NCBI GenBank assembly: GCA_051656485.1
Contig: JBOGBZ010000042.1
Coordinates: forward strand, 1 to 64,000
Direction of reading: 5' to 3'
Length of the DNA: 64,000 bases
Origin: JBOFDK01 sp051656485
GTDB taxonomy: Bacteria; Bacillota; Clostridia; Lachnospirales; Cellulosilyticaceae
Under the pieces are notes generated by a model, which saw only the letters and a list, made by a program, of their open reading frames with translations, was not told the DNA's origin and ran no database searches. Within the stretch, counting starts at the first letter, position 1. Each line of letters starts with the position of its first letter. A program made the position numbers and the translations under genes. Positions 1 through 9,066 of the stretch are shown here, piece by piece.

Positions 1-20
1 TAACCGAAGTTAGTGCTTTA
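1..20 (-). terminator. Partial terminator hairpin of the 6S-like RNA
   Basis: The minus strand reads AAAGCACTAAC, then TTCG, then GTTA at the window edge. This is the left arm, the tetraloop and the first bases of the right arm of a hairpin whose remainder lies outside the window. Confidence 0.5.
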
Positions 21-247
21 ATTCTCATCTATATCCCACTATGCCGTTCCTGATATTTTGACGCCCTAGCTAAGCTAGGTGGGTGACTGCTCATAAAATC
101 CTGCTGTCCACTGCCCAAAGGGAATTAGCTTGTGGCCTAACATTTGTTTTATATAGAAGCTTTGGTCTCCCATTCGTAATTTGTAGGTTCAAAATAACAG
201 GGTCTCGTACATCTCAGGAAATGAGTGATGTTGTCTCTTGCTTTGTT
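1..247 (-). ncRNA. ssrS: 6S RNA (SsrS-like), 3' end at window edge
   Basis: I read a 6S regulatory RNA on the minus strand; in the family it binds the housekeeping RNA polymerase by mimicking an open promoter. The minus strand around 225-205 reads CTCATTTCCTGAGATGT, very like the start of E. coli 6S RNA. Long-range pairing is visible: 221-225 with 24-28, 198-201 with 49-52, and 190-195 with 55-60, leaving a large central region with smaller hairpins. A strong sigma-A promoter lies just upstream and a terminator hairpin begins at the edge. It lies downstream of the V-ATPase operon but has its own promoter. No ORF on either strand here looks real. The assignment rests on recalled consensus and hand folding. 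Confidence 0.68.
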
Positions 248-253
248 AAACTT

Positions 254-282
254 ATTATAGCCTCTTTAGTCTCAGATTTCAA
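254..282 (-). promoter_or_regulatory. Sigma-A promoter for the 6S-like RNA
   Basis: On the minus strand a TTGAAA -35 (277-282) and a perfect TATAAT -10 (254-259) are separated by exactly 17 bases. This predicts a start near 247, a few bases before the conserved 5' part of the RNA. Confidence 0.75.
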
Positions 283-319
283 GGGCTATATTAAAATCCA
301 TTTATTCTCTTAATTTGAA

Positions 320-925
320 TTATTTCTTAATCTTCTTAAGTCTAAAGAAATCTTCTCTTTCTTTTTCTTCAAGTACTTCTTGAATGTACTTCACTTGCTC
401 TTTATACTTAGGAATCTGAATGTGCTCTAAAGCATTGGTACGCTTTCTCGTCTTCTCAATTTCCTTCGCAAGTTTAAACACTGAATTATCGATCTCCGCT
501 AATTCATAAATCATGTACCGTACTTCACGAAACTTCTCTGTGGCCTTATCCAGTGCTGGATTGGTATCATGAAAGCCATAAGTTGGCAGTACTTCACTCT
601 TTGTGTACCGAATGGTAGGGATATCTACACCCATAATACTTTTCAAAAGCACTTCAAAGTTTTCATCTTTTGGAATCCCATAGGCAATGTCTTCTACCCT
701 CGCAATCCCCATGGTCACATTCACGACTTTTAAAGCTTGGTAGGCTTCTTCGATGGTGATATAAATCTTGCCTTGAATGTTCTTTGCTTTATCTACCAGT
801 TCCATCATCTCTCTTATAAGTACATTTCGCTTTTTATCCAAAAGTTCGAACCCTTTTTCGGAAAGCTCCAGAGACGCTTTCGCTTTAATTAAGTTGGACT
901 TTGTAGGTGCTACTAACACTGCCAT
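320..925 (-). CDS. ntpD: V-type ATP synthase subunit D
   Basis: Central-shaft subunit of the V/A-type rotary ATPase, 201 aa, near the normal family length. It begins with the typical APTKSNLIKAKASLELSEKGFELLDKKR segment (shown here only in short: APTKSNLIKAK) and is predicted to be two long helices forming the rotor coiled coil inside the A3B3 head. AAGGAG sits 8 bases before the ATG. It starts 5 bases after subunit B and is the last gene of the operon; no convincing terminator follows before the 6S promoter. Also called atpD. Confidence 0.95.
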   Translation of the reverse strand: MAVLVAPTKSNLIKAKASLELSEKGFELLDKKRNVLIREMMELVDKAKNIQGKIYITIEEAYQALKVVNVTMGIARVEDIAYGIPKDENFEVLLKSIMGVDIPTIRYTKSEVLPTYGFHDTNPALDKATEKFREVRYMIYELAEIDNSVFKLAKEIEKTRKRTNALEHIQIPKYKEQVKYIQEVLEEKEREDFFRLKKIKK

Positions 926-930
926 ATGAA

Positions 931-2316
931 CTACTCCTTCTTCTTAGAATAGTATTTTTTGATCATCTCTGGCTTCATACGATCAAGCTCACTTGTTGGT
1001 AAGATGGATAAAATCTCCCAACCTAAATCTAAGGTTTCAATAATAGAACGGTTCTCATTCGGCGTCTGTGCGACGAAACGCTCTTCAAAAGCACGACCAA
1101 ACTGTAGGTAGAGCTGGTCGATGTCGCCCAAGTCTTCTTCACCGATGATTTGTGCCAATGCACGTACGTCTTGCACACGAGAATACGCTGAGAAGATCTG
1201 GTTTGCTAAATCTGCATGGTCTTCACGTGTGTAGTCTTCACCGATACCATCTTTCATCAGACGTGAAAGTGATGGGAGTACAGCGATTGGTGGATAAATA
1301 TTTTTCTGATTTAACTCACGATTGAGTACGACCTGCCCTTCAGTGATAAACCCTGTAAGGTCTGGGATGGGATGCGTAATATCATCATTTGGCATCGTTA
1401 GAATAGGAATAAGGGTGATGGATCCTTCTCTATCTTCTAACATCCCTGCACGCTCATAAATCGTAGATAAGTCACTATATAAGTAGCCAGGATACCCTTT
1501 ACGTGAAGGTACTTCTTCACGTGTGGAAGAAATCTCACGTAAAGCTTCTGCATAGCTAGTCATATCTGTGAGAATAACAAGCACGTGCATATTGTGCTCA
1601 AAAGCTAGATATTCAGCGGCCGTTAATGCACAGCGTGGTGTCGCAATACGTTCAACGATCGGATCATCCGCTAAGTTCAGATACATAACCACGTGGTCTA
1701 GTACCCCTGCTGATTCAAAGCTACGTGTAAAGTAACTAGCATCATCATGACGTACACCCATGGCACCAAAGACTACGGCGAAGTTGTCACTATTGGCCCC
1801 TTCAATCTTCGCTTGCTTAACGATTTGAACTGCCAACTCATTATGGGCAATCCCATTGCCTGAGAAAATAGGAAGTTTCTGTCCACGTATGAGTGTCATC
1901 AGTGCATCAATAGCCGAAACACCTGTCTGGATAAAGTTTCTTGGGTAACGTCTTGCCACTGGATTAATAGGACGTCCATTGATATTAACTTTTTGGCTAG
2001 AAATGACTTGGTAAGCACCATCGATTGGTTCCCCTACCCCATTAAACGTTCTTCCTAAAATATCTTTTGATACAGGCATCACAAGTGGGTGACCTGTAAA
2101 TTGTACGGAAGCATTCTCAGTGGAAATACCTGTCGTCCCTTCAAATACTTGCACCACCACTTGATTACCTTCAACTTTAATGACTTTGCCCTTACGTACA
2201 TCGGTCCCATCATCTACTTTTATGGTTACAATCTCACCGTAAGCTGCATCTTCTATATCAGAAAGGACAATGAGTGGTCCATTTACTTTTTCTAATTTTA
2301 AGTATTCTTTTCTCAT
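931..2316 (-). CDS. ntpB: V-type ATP synthase subunit B
   Basis: Non-catalytic, nucleotide-binding-fold subunit of the A3B3 head, 461 aa, full length. The P-loop position holds the family's degenerate IFSGNGIAHNELAVQI segment instead of a Walker A motif, as expected for B subunits. Conserved GVSAIDALMTLIRGQKLPIF and LPSLSRLMKDGIG segments are present. It lies between A and D in the usual order (A, B, D). AGGGATG precedes the ATG. Also called atpB. Confidence 0.96.
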   Translation of the reverse strand: MRKEYLKLEKVNGPLIVLSDIEDAAYGEIVTIKVDDGTDVRKGKVIKVEGNQVVVQVFEGTTGISTENASVQFTGHPLVMPVSKDILGRTFNGVGEPIDGAYQVISSQKVNINGRPINPVARRYPRNFIQTGVSAIDALMTLIRGQKLPIFSGNGIAHNELAVQIVKQAKIEGANSDNFAVVFGAMGVRHDDASYFTRSFESAGVLDHVVMYLNLADDPIVERIATPRCALTAAEYLAFEHNMHVLVILTDMTSYAEALREISSTREEVPSRKGYPGYLYSDLSTIYERAGMLEDREGSITLIPILTMPNDDITHPIPDLTGFITEGQVVLNRELNQKNIYPPIAVLPSLSRLMKDGIGEDYTREDHADLANQIFSAYSRVQDVRALAQIIGEEDLGDIDQLYLQFGRAFEERFVAQTPNENRSIIETLDLGWEILSILPTSELDRMKPEMIKKYYSKKKE

Positions 2317-2336
2317 CTTTGACCATCCCTTATCTC

Positions 2337-4112
2337 TTATTCATATTTTTCTTTCAATGTTCTATAAGTATCGATGATTTTCTTTGTCAGTTCATCTAAA
2401 AGATACACTTGGTCGTTTGGTACGTCATACTTCATCTTGACCACATCTTCAAATGCACTTTGCTTACGAATCGTTGAAAGTGGAATACCTTTTTTCACAC
2501 AACTTAATGCACTTTGATATAAAGTGTCGATAACCTTTAGCATCTTGTATTGCTTTTCAAGGGATACATAGGTATCTTCCTTATGCAACGCGTTTTGTTG
2601 CAAGAACCCTTTCTTGATGGTTCTAGCAATCTCAAGAACGAGGCGTTGGTCATTTGGCAAGACGTCTTCCCCTACAAGTTGCACGATTTCATTAAGTTTT
2701 TCTTCTTCTTGAAGAAGTCGCACCATCTTCGCACGTAAAGGTAGCATATCTGGTGATACATGATCCTTATACCAGTCTTCAAGCATGGTTACATAAGCGC
2801 TATAACTTGTAAGGTAGTTAATAGCTGGGTAATGCCTTGCATAAGCAAGCTTTTTGTCCAGCGCTAAGAACGCACTTACGAAACGCTTGGTATTCTCTGT
2901 AACTGGCTCTGAGAAGTCCCCACCTGCTGGTGATACCGCACCGATAATGGTTACGGATGCTTCTTCGCCTTCTAAAGTTTTCACACAGCCTGCACGTTCA
3001 TAAAACTGCGCAAGGCGTGAAGGCAGGTAAGCTGGATACCCTTCTTCTGCTGGCATTTCCTCGAGACGTCCTGAGATTTCACGAAGTGCTTCTGCCCATC
3101 TCGAAGTAGAGTCTGCCATGATGGCTACGTCATAACCCATATCTCTAAAATACTCTGCCATTGTGATACCTGTATAAATACTGGCTTCACGGGCTGCTAC
3201 TGGCATATTCGATGTATTGGCAATAAGAATGGTACGCTCCATCAGTGGACGATTGGTACGTGGGTCTATAAGTGCTGGGAACTCTTCCAGTACGTTTGTC
3301 ATCTCATTCCCACGCTCACCACAACCAATGTAAACGATAATATCTGCATCGCTCCACTTGGCTAACTGATGCTGTGTCACGGTCTTCCCTGTACCGAATC
3401 CTCCTGGCAAACCTACAGTTCCACCTTTAGCTACTGGGAAGAAACTATCGATAACCCTTTGACCTGTAATCAGTGGTTTATAGATTGGTAGACGCTTCAT
3501 CACAGGACGTGGCTTACGTACAGGCCACTTTTGTGCCAATGTAAGAGGGATTTCTTCCCCTTTTTCATTTTCTAATACAACGATGGTATCATTTAGTGTG
3601 TAGATGCCATCAGGTTCCACACTTTTGACTTTACCTTTAACCCCTGGTGCTACCAGGAGTTTATGCACAATACTTAAGGTTTCTTGGATCGTACCATACA
3701 CAGCACCTGCTTGGAGGTAATCCCCTTCTTTTACTTGCATCTTCACTTCCCATGGTGCATGAGGGTCGATGGAAAGGAGTCCGATACCTTCTGGTATGAA
3801 GTTCTTAGAGATTTTCTCGATTTGCTTAAGGGGACGCTGAATCCCATCAAACATATTGCCCAGCATCCCAGGTCCTAAAGTAAGGGAAAGTGGTGCCCCT
3901 GTAGGGTAGACTTCCTCATTGGCTTTAAGACCTTCTGTTTCCTCATAAACTTGGATGGTTGCGATGTCATCTTCTAAAGATACGACTTCACCGATCAGCT
4001 GCTGCTTACCTACTGTTACCATCTCATTAACTCTAAAGTTTGCCATATCGCAGCCTTTTACAACAGGTCCATTAATGATTTGTACTTTTCCACACTTACT
4101 CATTTGACTCAC
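2337..4112 (-). CDS. ntpA: V-type ATP synthase subunit A (catalytic)
   Basis: Catalytic ATPase subunit, 591 aa. A Walker A motif GGFGTGKT lies near residue 237, followed by the family's TVTQHQLAKW; the long non-homologous insert (about 110-200) and the GERGNEMTNVLEEFP segment are intact. The start appears to be GTG at 4112, overlapping the end of subunit E by 17 bases, with AGGAG 6 bases upstream; an ATG three codons later (4103) is the alternative. The enzyme couples ATP to ion movement through the I/K membrane sector. Also called atpA. Confidence 0.96.
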   Translation of the reverse strand: MSQMSKCGKVQIINGPVVKGCDMANFRVNEMVTVGKQQLIGEVVSLEDDIATIQVYEETEGLKANEEVYPTGAPLSLTLGPGMLGNMFDGIQRPLKQIEKISKNFIPEGIGLLSIDPHAPWEVKMQVKEGDYLQAGAVYGTIQETLSIVHKLLVAPGVKGKVKSVEPDGIYTLNDTIVVLENEKGEEIPLTLAQKWPVRKPRPVMKRLPIYKPLITGQRVIDSFFPVAKGGTVGLPGGFGTGKTVTQHQLAKWSDADIIVYIGCGERGNEMTNVLEEFPALIDPRTNRPLMERTILIANTSNMPVAAREASIYTGITMAEYFRDMGYDVAIMADSTSRWAEALREISGRLEEMPAEEGYPAYLPSRLAQFYERAGCVKTLEGEEASVTIIGAVSPAGGDFSEPVTENTKRFVSAFLALDKKLAYARHYPAINYLTSYSAYVTMLEDWYKDHVSPDMLPLRAKMVRLLQEEEKLNEIVQLVGEDVLPNDQRLVLEIARTIKKGFLQQNALHKEDTYVSLEKQYKMLKVIDTLYQSALSCVKKGIPLSTIRKQSAFEDVVKMKYDVPNDQVYLLDELTKKIIDTYRTLKEKYE

Positions 4113-4734
4113 CGACCTCTCCTATGGCTGCAAAAATAGTGTGTATGATTTCTTCTTTATGGTCTTGGATAAGGGTTGCCACTGATAAATCAATGCGTAA
4201 GTTTTTCATTGGATTTTCCAATATAAAGCCACCTAACATAGCGTCACTTTTTTCTTGTAAGTGCAGATGCTCTTCGTTAAAGCCTGCTCCTACAAGGTAC
4301 CCTTTGACCATCTCACCATACTGTTCACCATCTACTTTGGTCATATAAATATTAAAAACATTATCTGTGCCTAACCCATCTAAGTCATGAAGTAGTTTTT
4401 CTAGATAGCCCTTATACGCTGGGGTCTGGCTAAATGCTCTGAACTTTTCTTCTAACTTTGCAATGAAAATACCAATGTACTTTTCTTTCACGTACATGCT
4501 CTGCATTTTGGTTTGCATTTTTGCCTTACTCATAAGCTCTAAGCGTTTTTCTTCGCCTTTTTTTTCTGCGCGTTCTGCAATATGTCTTGCTTCGCGGTCT
4601 ACTTTACGCTTATGCTCTTGTACGATTTCTTCGTACTGTTTTTCCATATTTTGTATCTTTTCACCTATTTCTGTGTTCACATCTTGTTGTAGAAGTTTCG
4701 AAAACAACGCTAATTTTTGTTCTAGTGTGACCAT
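4096..4734 (-). CDS. ntpE: V-type ATP synthase subunit E
   Basis: Peripheral-stalk subunit, 212 aa. The N-terminal half is a charged coiled coil (many E/K/R, about residues 20-80), and the C-terminal half is the globular domain that binds subunit B, with the family's DLSVATLIQ end segment. Its coding end overlaps the GTG start of subunit A, suggesting translational coupling. AGGTG precedes the ATG. It pairs with the small coiled-coil subunit at the head of the operon. Confidence 0.9.
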   Translation of the reverse strand: MVTLEQKLALFSKLLQQDVNTEIGEKIQNMEKQYEEIVQEHKRKVDREARHIAERAEKKGEEKRLELMSKAKMQTKMQSMYVKEKYIGIFIAKLEEKFRAFSQTPAYKGYLEKLLHDLDGLGTDNVFNIYMTKVDGEQYGEMVKGYLVGAGFNEEHLHLQEKSDAMLGGFILENPMKNLRIDLSVATLIQDHKEEIIHTIFAAIGEVGESNE

Positions 4735-4745
4735 CTATTTTCACC

Positions 4746-5054
4746 TCATATACGAATACCGACTGACTCTCTTATATAGTTTGTAATAGCATTTTCATGG
4801 CGTTTTGTACCATGTCTATCTGGTATCTCTATAATAAGAGGCCTTGTGGCCTTCAACTTCCATTCAATAATTTCTTCTGGCGCCATCTCTACGACTTTTT
4901 CTGTAAGGATAAGAATCCCTATGCTTTCATCTTTCATGGCTTCTTTTATAGCACGTAGCACTTCTTCTTTTGTATGCACGACTACCCCCTGGATACCAGC
5001 AAGCCTCATGCCAACCCAAGTGTCTTTATTATCACTAATCAAAAAGGATTTCAT
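4746..5054 (-). CDS. ntpG: V-type ATP synthase subunit F
   Basis: Small central-stalk subunit of 102 aa that binds the D shaft. It has the family's pattern of an N-terminal DNKDTWVGMRLAGIQGVVV strand-turn-helix and a ILILTEKVVEMAP segment, then RPLIIEIPDRHG. It lies 11 bases before subunit E and 12 bases after the stop of subunit K. In Enterococcus nomenclature this is NtpG, elsewhere AtpF. Confidence 0.92.
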   Translation of the reverse strand: MKSFLISDNKDTWVGMRLAGIQGVVVHTKEEVLRAIKEAMKDESIGILILTEKVVEMAPEEIIEWKLKATRPLIIEIPDRHGTKRHENAITNYIRESVGIRI

Positions 5055-5066
5055 GAGCTCAGTCCT

Positions 5067-5501
5067 TTATACAAAGAGTATTAAGATTGAAATAATCATA
5101 CCGTAGATTGCGATACCTTCTGCCATACCTACGAAAATAAGTGTCTTACCAAGTATGGATGGATCTTCAGATACAGCACCGATAGCTGATGAACCTACTG
5201 AACCTACTGCCATACCTGTACCGATAGTCGCAAGTCCTGTACTAAGTGATGCTGCCACGTATTTAAAGCCTTCACCTAAGCTAATAGCTGTTGCTGCACT
5301 TGCTGCTACTGCTGGTTCCGCCATAACTGGGCTACCCATAAAGATAAAAGTAAACATACCGACAACTGCTATTGCAAAAAAGCCTACTGAAGTAAGAATG
5401 GCTTGTTGCACATTGCCTACCTTTTTCACTCTAAGTGTACGTACACCATAAATAATTGTTGATACAGCGACGATTGCTGCTAATAAAACCATCATTTCCA
5501 T
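5067..5501 (-). CDS. ntpK: V-type ATP synthase subunit K (membrane rotor ring)
   Basis: Ion-translocating proteolipid, 144 aa. I see an N-terminal membrane helix (about 3-20), a second (35-57) followed by an Ala-rich linker, then one classical rotor hairpin (about 70-110 and 118-144) with the ion-carrying Glu at residue 128 in GMAEGIAIYG. That is one carboxylate per subunit, unlike the fused four-helix eukaryotic form. The residues around Glu128 do not let me decide between H+ and Na+. It follows subunit I in the operon. Confidence 0.92.
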   Translation of the reverse strand: MEMMVLLAAIVAVSTIIYGVRTLRVKKVGNVQQAILTSVGFFAIAVVGMFTFIFMGSPVMAEPAVAASAATAISLGEGFKYVAASLSTGLATIGTGMAVGSVGSSAIGAVSEDPSILGKTLIFVGMAEGIAIYGMIISILILFV

Positions 5502-5543
5502 TTTCTATTCCTTCTTTCTCACTATTTTCTGATTATTTTCTCT

Positions 5544-7523
5544 TTATTTTTCTTGGAGTTTCACTGGTGTATAGTCGATGCCATCACCTTTAAAATACTT
5601 GCTGAACATTTCGTAATACTGTAATCTGAGTCCTTGGATAAAAACGACAAGTCCTTCCAAAGTTAATATGAGTAAATTACCTAATAATAAAACAATGAAT
5701 TTACCAAAGGCATTTGGGATCATCTCTGCCATAACCAAGAAAGCCATAAAAAGACCTGCATGATTCAAGGCAAAAGCACCTACCCTGATAAATGAAATAC
5801 CATTACTTAAAGCACCTAAGATGGTCTCTACCCCTTCAAAAATACTTTCGATAAAGTAAGAACTTACTTCTCCATGGATATAAGGTTTCTTGCCACGAAT
5901 CATATTGGTCAGTGGTTCCTTAAGAATCATCACCACCAACATAAGCCCCATAATGCCTAATGGAATAAAAGGTGATAGTGGAACGACCTTTACAACGGCT
6001 ATTACCGTAAAGACAAAGCCCATAAAGAACGTATAGCCTGCGACACCATTCTTTCCAAAGAACCCTTCCTCTATATCTCCCCTTCTTAAGGCATTGGTAA
6101 TCCCTATGATGAAGGATACAGATAAGACAATCACACCAAAGGCCACACCCACAAGTAAAATAGGCATAATGTTCTCAGGTGAGAGTACTGGTCCCGTCAA
6201 GCTTGGTAGCCAAGGTAGATGATGCTGCTCAAGTCCAAAGAAACTTCCATAAATACAGCCAAATACCATAGAACTCATGCCAAGTCTTGTGAGGACACCA
6301 CCAATGACGCTACTTTTCTTCATTGCTAGACAGCCTACAAGGAAATACACAAACCCTTGGCCGATATCACCAAACATAATCCCAAACATAACGATAAACG
6401 TCAGCGCCAAGAAAGGCGTAGGGTCTATCTCATAATAAGAAGGTAAGCCATATAATCTTACGATAGACTCGAAAGGCCTAAATAACCAATTATTCTTAAG
6501 TTTTGTGGGTGGCATCATCTTTTTGTCGATTTCCTTGGCATCTTTAGAGATTACCACGAATTTATCTGTGATATTACCGATACGTTCTTCTACCATTTCT
6601 TTATCTTGCTTGGTTACCCATGCATTAAGTACGAAAAGATTATTCCCATGTACGATATCTTGCTTAAGCTCTAGAATCTTTTGTTCCATTTTGATTCGGG
6701 TAAAGATGGTATTGATAAGGAGCTGCTTTTCTTCTTTGTTTTTTAAGATTTCTTTCTCAATTTGTGCGATGTCTTGCTGCAAACCTTCCATGTACTTATC
6801 TAAAGCTTCGATACAATTTCCTTCGCTTTCACTGATTGGCTCAGGAATTTTCAGCTTGATCCAGTTCAAAGACTTAAGGAGACGATTGGTCTCTTCTTCA
6901 AACTGCATCGGATAAACAATAAGGTAGATATCTTCTTGGCAATCTTCCACCGATCCAATACGCAAAACAACTGCACTAATGTTCTCGTAGTTTTTCTTGA
7001 TTTGCATATTATTTTCTTTAGAAAGTAATCCGAGTTGATAATTAAAAAACTCTAATTCATTGAGCTTACAAAAGTTTAATTGCTCTTTTTCGATGCAAAT
7101 CGCCTTTTTTCTGAAAGCTAATAATTCCTCTATCCCCTTCTGCTTTTCAATACTTACATTGATCAAGTCCCCTACTTCTTTCTGGATGTTCTGCAAGTCT
7201 TTCTTCGCTTGACCGATGCTGTATTGTTTCTTTAAGTTACGCTTATCAATATGTGCCTCTAACTTCATCCCCTTACAAATGTTTAAAAGTTCTTCCTCCA
7301 TTTGGCTATAGGAAGCTCCCATTTCGGCATAGTTCTCTAAAATAGGAATGTCATCATGGGGCATCATGGCCTCATATTGATGAACAATATAATTATTATC
7401 ATAAATATCTCCATGCTCGATATTGAGATGTATGTTTTCACACAATACCAGCTCTTCTAGTATCTGATGTTCGTCTTCCAAGGAGCCTACTAGATTTAAG
7501 AGCATCATTTTTTCAATAGCCAT
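5544..7523 (-). CDS. ntpI: V-type ATP synthase subunit I
   Basis: Membrane stator subunit (eukaryotic subunit a homologue), 659 aa. The N-terminal half (1-350) is soluble with coiled coil; the C-terminal half has about seven to eight membrane helices. The essential arginine that faces the rotor carboxylate is visible in SFIRVGAFALNHAG near residue 575. The DPTPFLALTFIVMFGIMFGD segment is typical. GGAGG precedes the ATG. Confidence 0.95.
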   Translation of the reverse strand: MAIEKMMLLNLVGSLEDEHQILEELVLCENIHLNIEHGDIYDNNYIVHQYEAMMPHDDIPILENYAEMGASYSQMEEELLNICKGMKLEAHIDKRNLKKQYSIGQAKKDLQNIQKEVGDLINVSIEKQKGIEELLAFRKKAICIEKEQLNFCKLNELEFFNYQLGLLSKENNMQIKKNYENISAVVLRIGSVEDCQEDIYLIVYPMQFEEETNRLLKSLNWIKLKIPEPISESEGNCIEALDKYMEGLQQDIAQIEKEILKNKEEKQLLINTIFTRIKMEQKILELKQDIVHGNNLFVLNAWVTKQDKEMVEERIGNITDKFVVISKDAKEIDKKMMPPTKLKNNWLFRPFESIVRLYGLPSYYEIDPTPFLALTFIVMFGIMFGDIGQGFVYFLVGCLAMKKSSVIGGVLTRLGMSSMVFGCIYGSFFGLEQHHLPWLPSLTGPVLSPENIMPILLVGVAFGVIVLSVSFIIGITNALRRGDIEEGFFGKNGVAGYTFFMGFVFTVIAVVKVVPLSPFIPLGIMGLMLVVMILKEPLTNMIRGKKPYIHGEVSSYFIESIFEGVETILGALSNGISFIRVGAFALNHAGLFMAFLVMAEMIPNAFGKFIVLLLGNLLILTLEGLVVFIQGLRLQYYEMFSKYFKGDGIDYTPVKLQEK

Positions 7524-7541
7524 CTATTGTTCCTCCGCTCA

Positions 7542-8576
7542 TTATATTGTAACTACCAGATATTTTTGTATTTCCTCTCTAGACATTTCATAACGAATCC
7601 CCTCTGTCACGGCAACAAGGTCATCTACCTCTATTTCAAGTCCATAAATATACTGTAATGGCATGGCAATACTCTTAGGGACATGGATACTCTTAATTAG
7701 CTTATACATCACTTCATCAATATCTCTTACGAGAAGTGCATCATCTTTACTTTCTTTAAACAGCGGGTAATGAAGTGCTTTATTGGCTAAAGTCTTAAAC
7801 TCCTCGATGGATTTGGTATAAATCAACTTTTTCAGCTTATTATAGCTAATATTCCCACCAGGCAGACTATACACAAGTATTTCTTCCCTTGAGATGTCAT
7901 AATACTTGGTAGCACGATAAATCCACTGGATATTCAGCAAATCTATCTTTTTCCCTACAAGTGCCTGAGCAATAGCTGCATCTTGCTTTTCTAAGCCATT
8001 GGCCTTAGACATCAAGAGTTTGTAATAAAGCATATAAAGCTTCATTTCCATATGAAACTCCCTCTTGCAAGCATCTTCCTGCGTTGTGGTTTTCAAAGTC
8101 TCATAGTAGATCGTCCCTTTAAGACTTTCAATCATCTGTGGCACCGAACGACTCCCTAGTATCTTTTCATAATTCAAGTCGCTATATGTCTTAGAATGTA
8201 CAAAACGATTGGCAATTCCTAACATATCTTCTTCTCTTGCAATTTCCCGAAGCATCAGTTGCAAATCGTAGATCTCATACTTCATAAGCAAAAGCTTGAA
8301 GAACTCTTTATACTTACCCGAAAAATAATGTAAGATCTTTTCGATTTCTGCTACTAAGTAGCGGTGCAAGACAATCTCTAATTCTGTTCGATGAATTCCC
8401 TCTATCCGACTTTTTTCCAAATAATCACTATACCCATAACGACTCTTTAAAAAATCCGTCAATTGACTTACGGCTGTATACTCCATAATCTTGTTCCAGT
8501 CTTGGGTATCTAACAAGGCACGCTTACGGGTATGCAATTTGGTATTTACCGCATAGTAGCTTGCAAATGCATTCAT
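7542..8576 (-). CDS. ntpC: V-type ATP synthase subunit C
   Basis: Funnel-shaped all-helical subunit (eukaryotic subunit d homologue) that connects the central shaft to the K ring, 344 aa, normal length. The N-terminal Y-A-x-x-x-TKLHTRKRALL segment and several helical repeats match the family. It starts one base after the stop of the preceding small subunit. Its place before I and K differs from the Enterococcus hirae order, in which C follows E. Confidence 0.9.
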   Translation of the reverse strand: MNAFASYYAVNTKLHTRKRALLDTQDWNKIMEYTAVSQLTDFLKSRYGYSDYLEKSRIEGIHRTELEIVLHRYLVAEIEKILHYFSGKYKEFFKLLLMKYEIYDLQLMLREIAREEDMLGIANRFVHSKTYSDLNYEKILGSRSVPQMIESLKGTIYYETLKTTTQEDACKREFHMEMKLYMLYYKLLMSKANGLEKQDAAIAQALVGKKIDLLNIQWIYRATKYYDISREEILVYSLPGGNISYNKLKKLIYTKSIEEFKTLANKALHYPLFKESKDDALLVRDIDEVMYKLIKSIHVPKSIAMPLQYIYGLEIEVDDLVAVTEGIRYEMSREEIQKYLVVTI

Positions 8577-8577
8577 A

Positions 8578-8895
8578 TTACGCCTCCACTATAAACAATT
8601 TATCAAATAGCGCTTCTAGCATTTTTCCCTCCACTTGTAGATAGCGATTTTCCACCAGTAATGCCATTTGCTTTGCCTTTTCCTCTTCGAACTGTGCTTG
8701 TTGTTCTGCACCAACGATGATGCCTTTATACAGTTCTTCGCTTTTTTCATTGGCTTCTTTTATTCTTTCTGTCTCATAGATTTCCATTTGCGTCTCATAA
8801 TACTTTCTTCGTGCTTCAATACGTTCTTCACTTTGAGATTTACTTGCACGAATGCGTGAATCAATCTTTGCAATCTCTTGGATAATCTCTTCCAT
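8578..8895 (-). CDS. ntpF: V-type ATPase small coiled-coil subunit (G/H type)
   Basis: First gene of the operon. The product is one long charged helix (MEEIIQEIAKIDSRI...), the peripheral-stalk partner of subunit E. I chose the ATG at 8895 (105 aa), because AGGTG stands 9 bases before it; the frame is also open to a GTG at 8907, which would add four residues but would overlap the ribosome site. The symbol follows Enterococcus and is tentative because this subunit is poorly conserved. Confidence 0.8.
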   Translation of the reverse strand: MEEIIQEIAKIDSRIRASKSQSEERIEARRKYYETQMEIYETERIKEANEKSEELYKGIIVGAEQQAQFEEEKAKQMALLVENRYLQVEGKMLEALFDKLFIVEA

Positions 8896-8964
8896 TACTT
8901 TCATCACCTACTTTTTATGTCCTTTTATGAATGTTGATTCATTTAATTACTTATTTATTTTACC

Positions 8965-8986
8965 ACTTTATTTTAAAAAATAAAGT
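8965..8986. promoter_or_regulatory. 22-bp inverted repeat in the V-ATPase operon leader
   Basis: A near-perfect palindrome of the form ACTTTATTTT/AAAAAATAAAGT lies just downstream of a TATAAA-like -10 (8992-8997, minus strand) and about 70 bases before the first subunit. Its position near the likely transcript start would suit a repressor site. The -35 match (TTGAAG) is poor, so both promoter and operator are tentative. Confidence 0.3.
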
Positions 8987-9042
8987 ATTATTTTATACTC
9001 CTACTTAATTTCTTCAAAAAACATCCATTTATACAATAAAAA

Positions 9043-9066
9043 AAAGCCATCCTTGACAGAATGACT
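9043..9066 (-). terminator. Rho-independent terminator
   Basis: The minus strand forms AAAGTCATTCT, loop GTCA, AGGATGGCTTT (with G-U pairs), then a run of eight T. It ends the 164-aa membrane-protein gene. Confidence 0.75.

Noticed and set aside
83..313. Possible 76-aa plus-strand gene
   Set aside because: It lies antisense over the 6S-like RNA, has no ribosome site and no recognisable domain.
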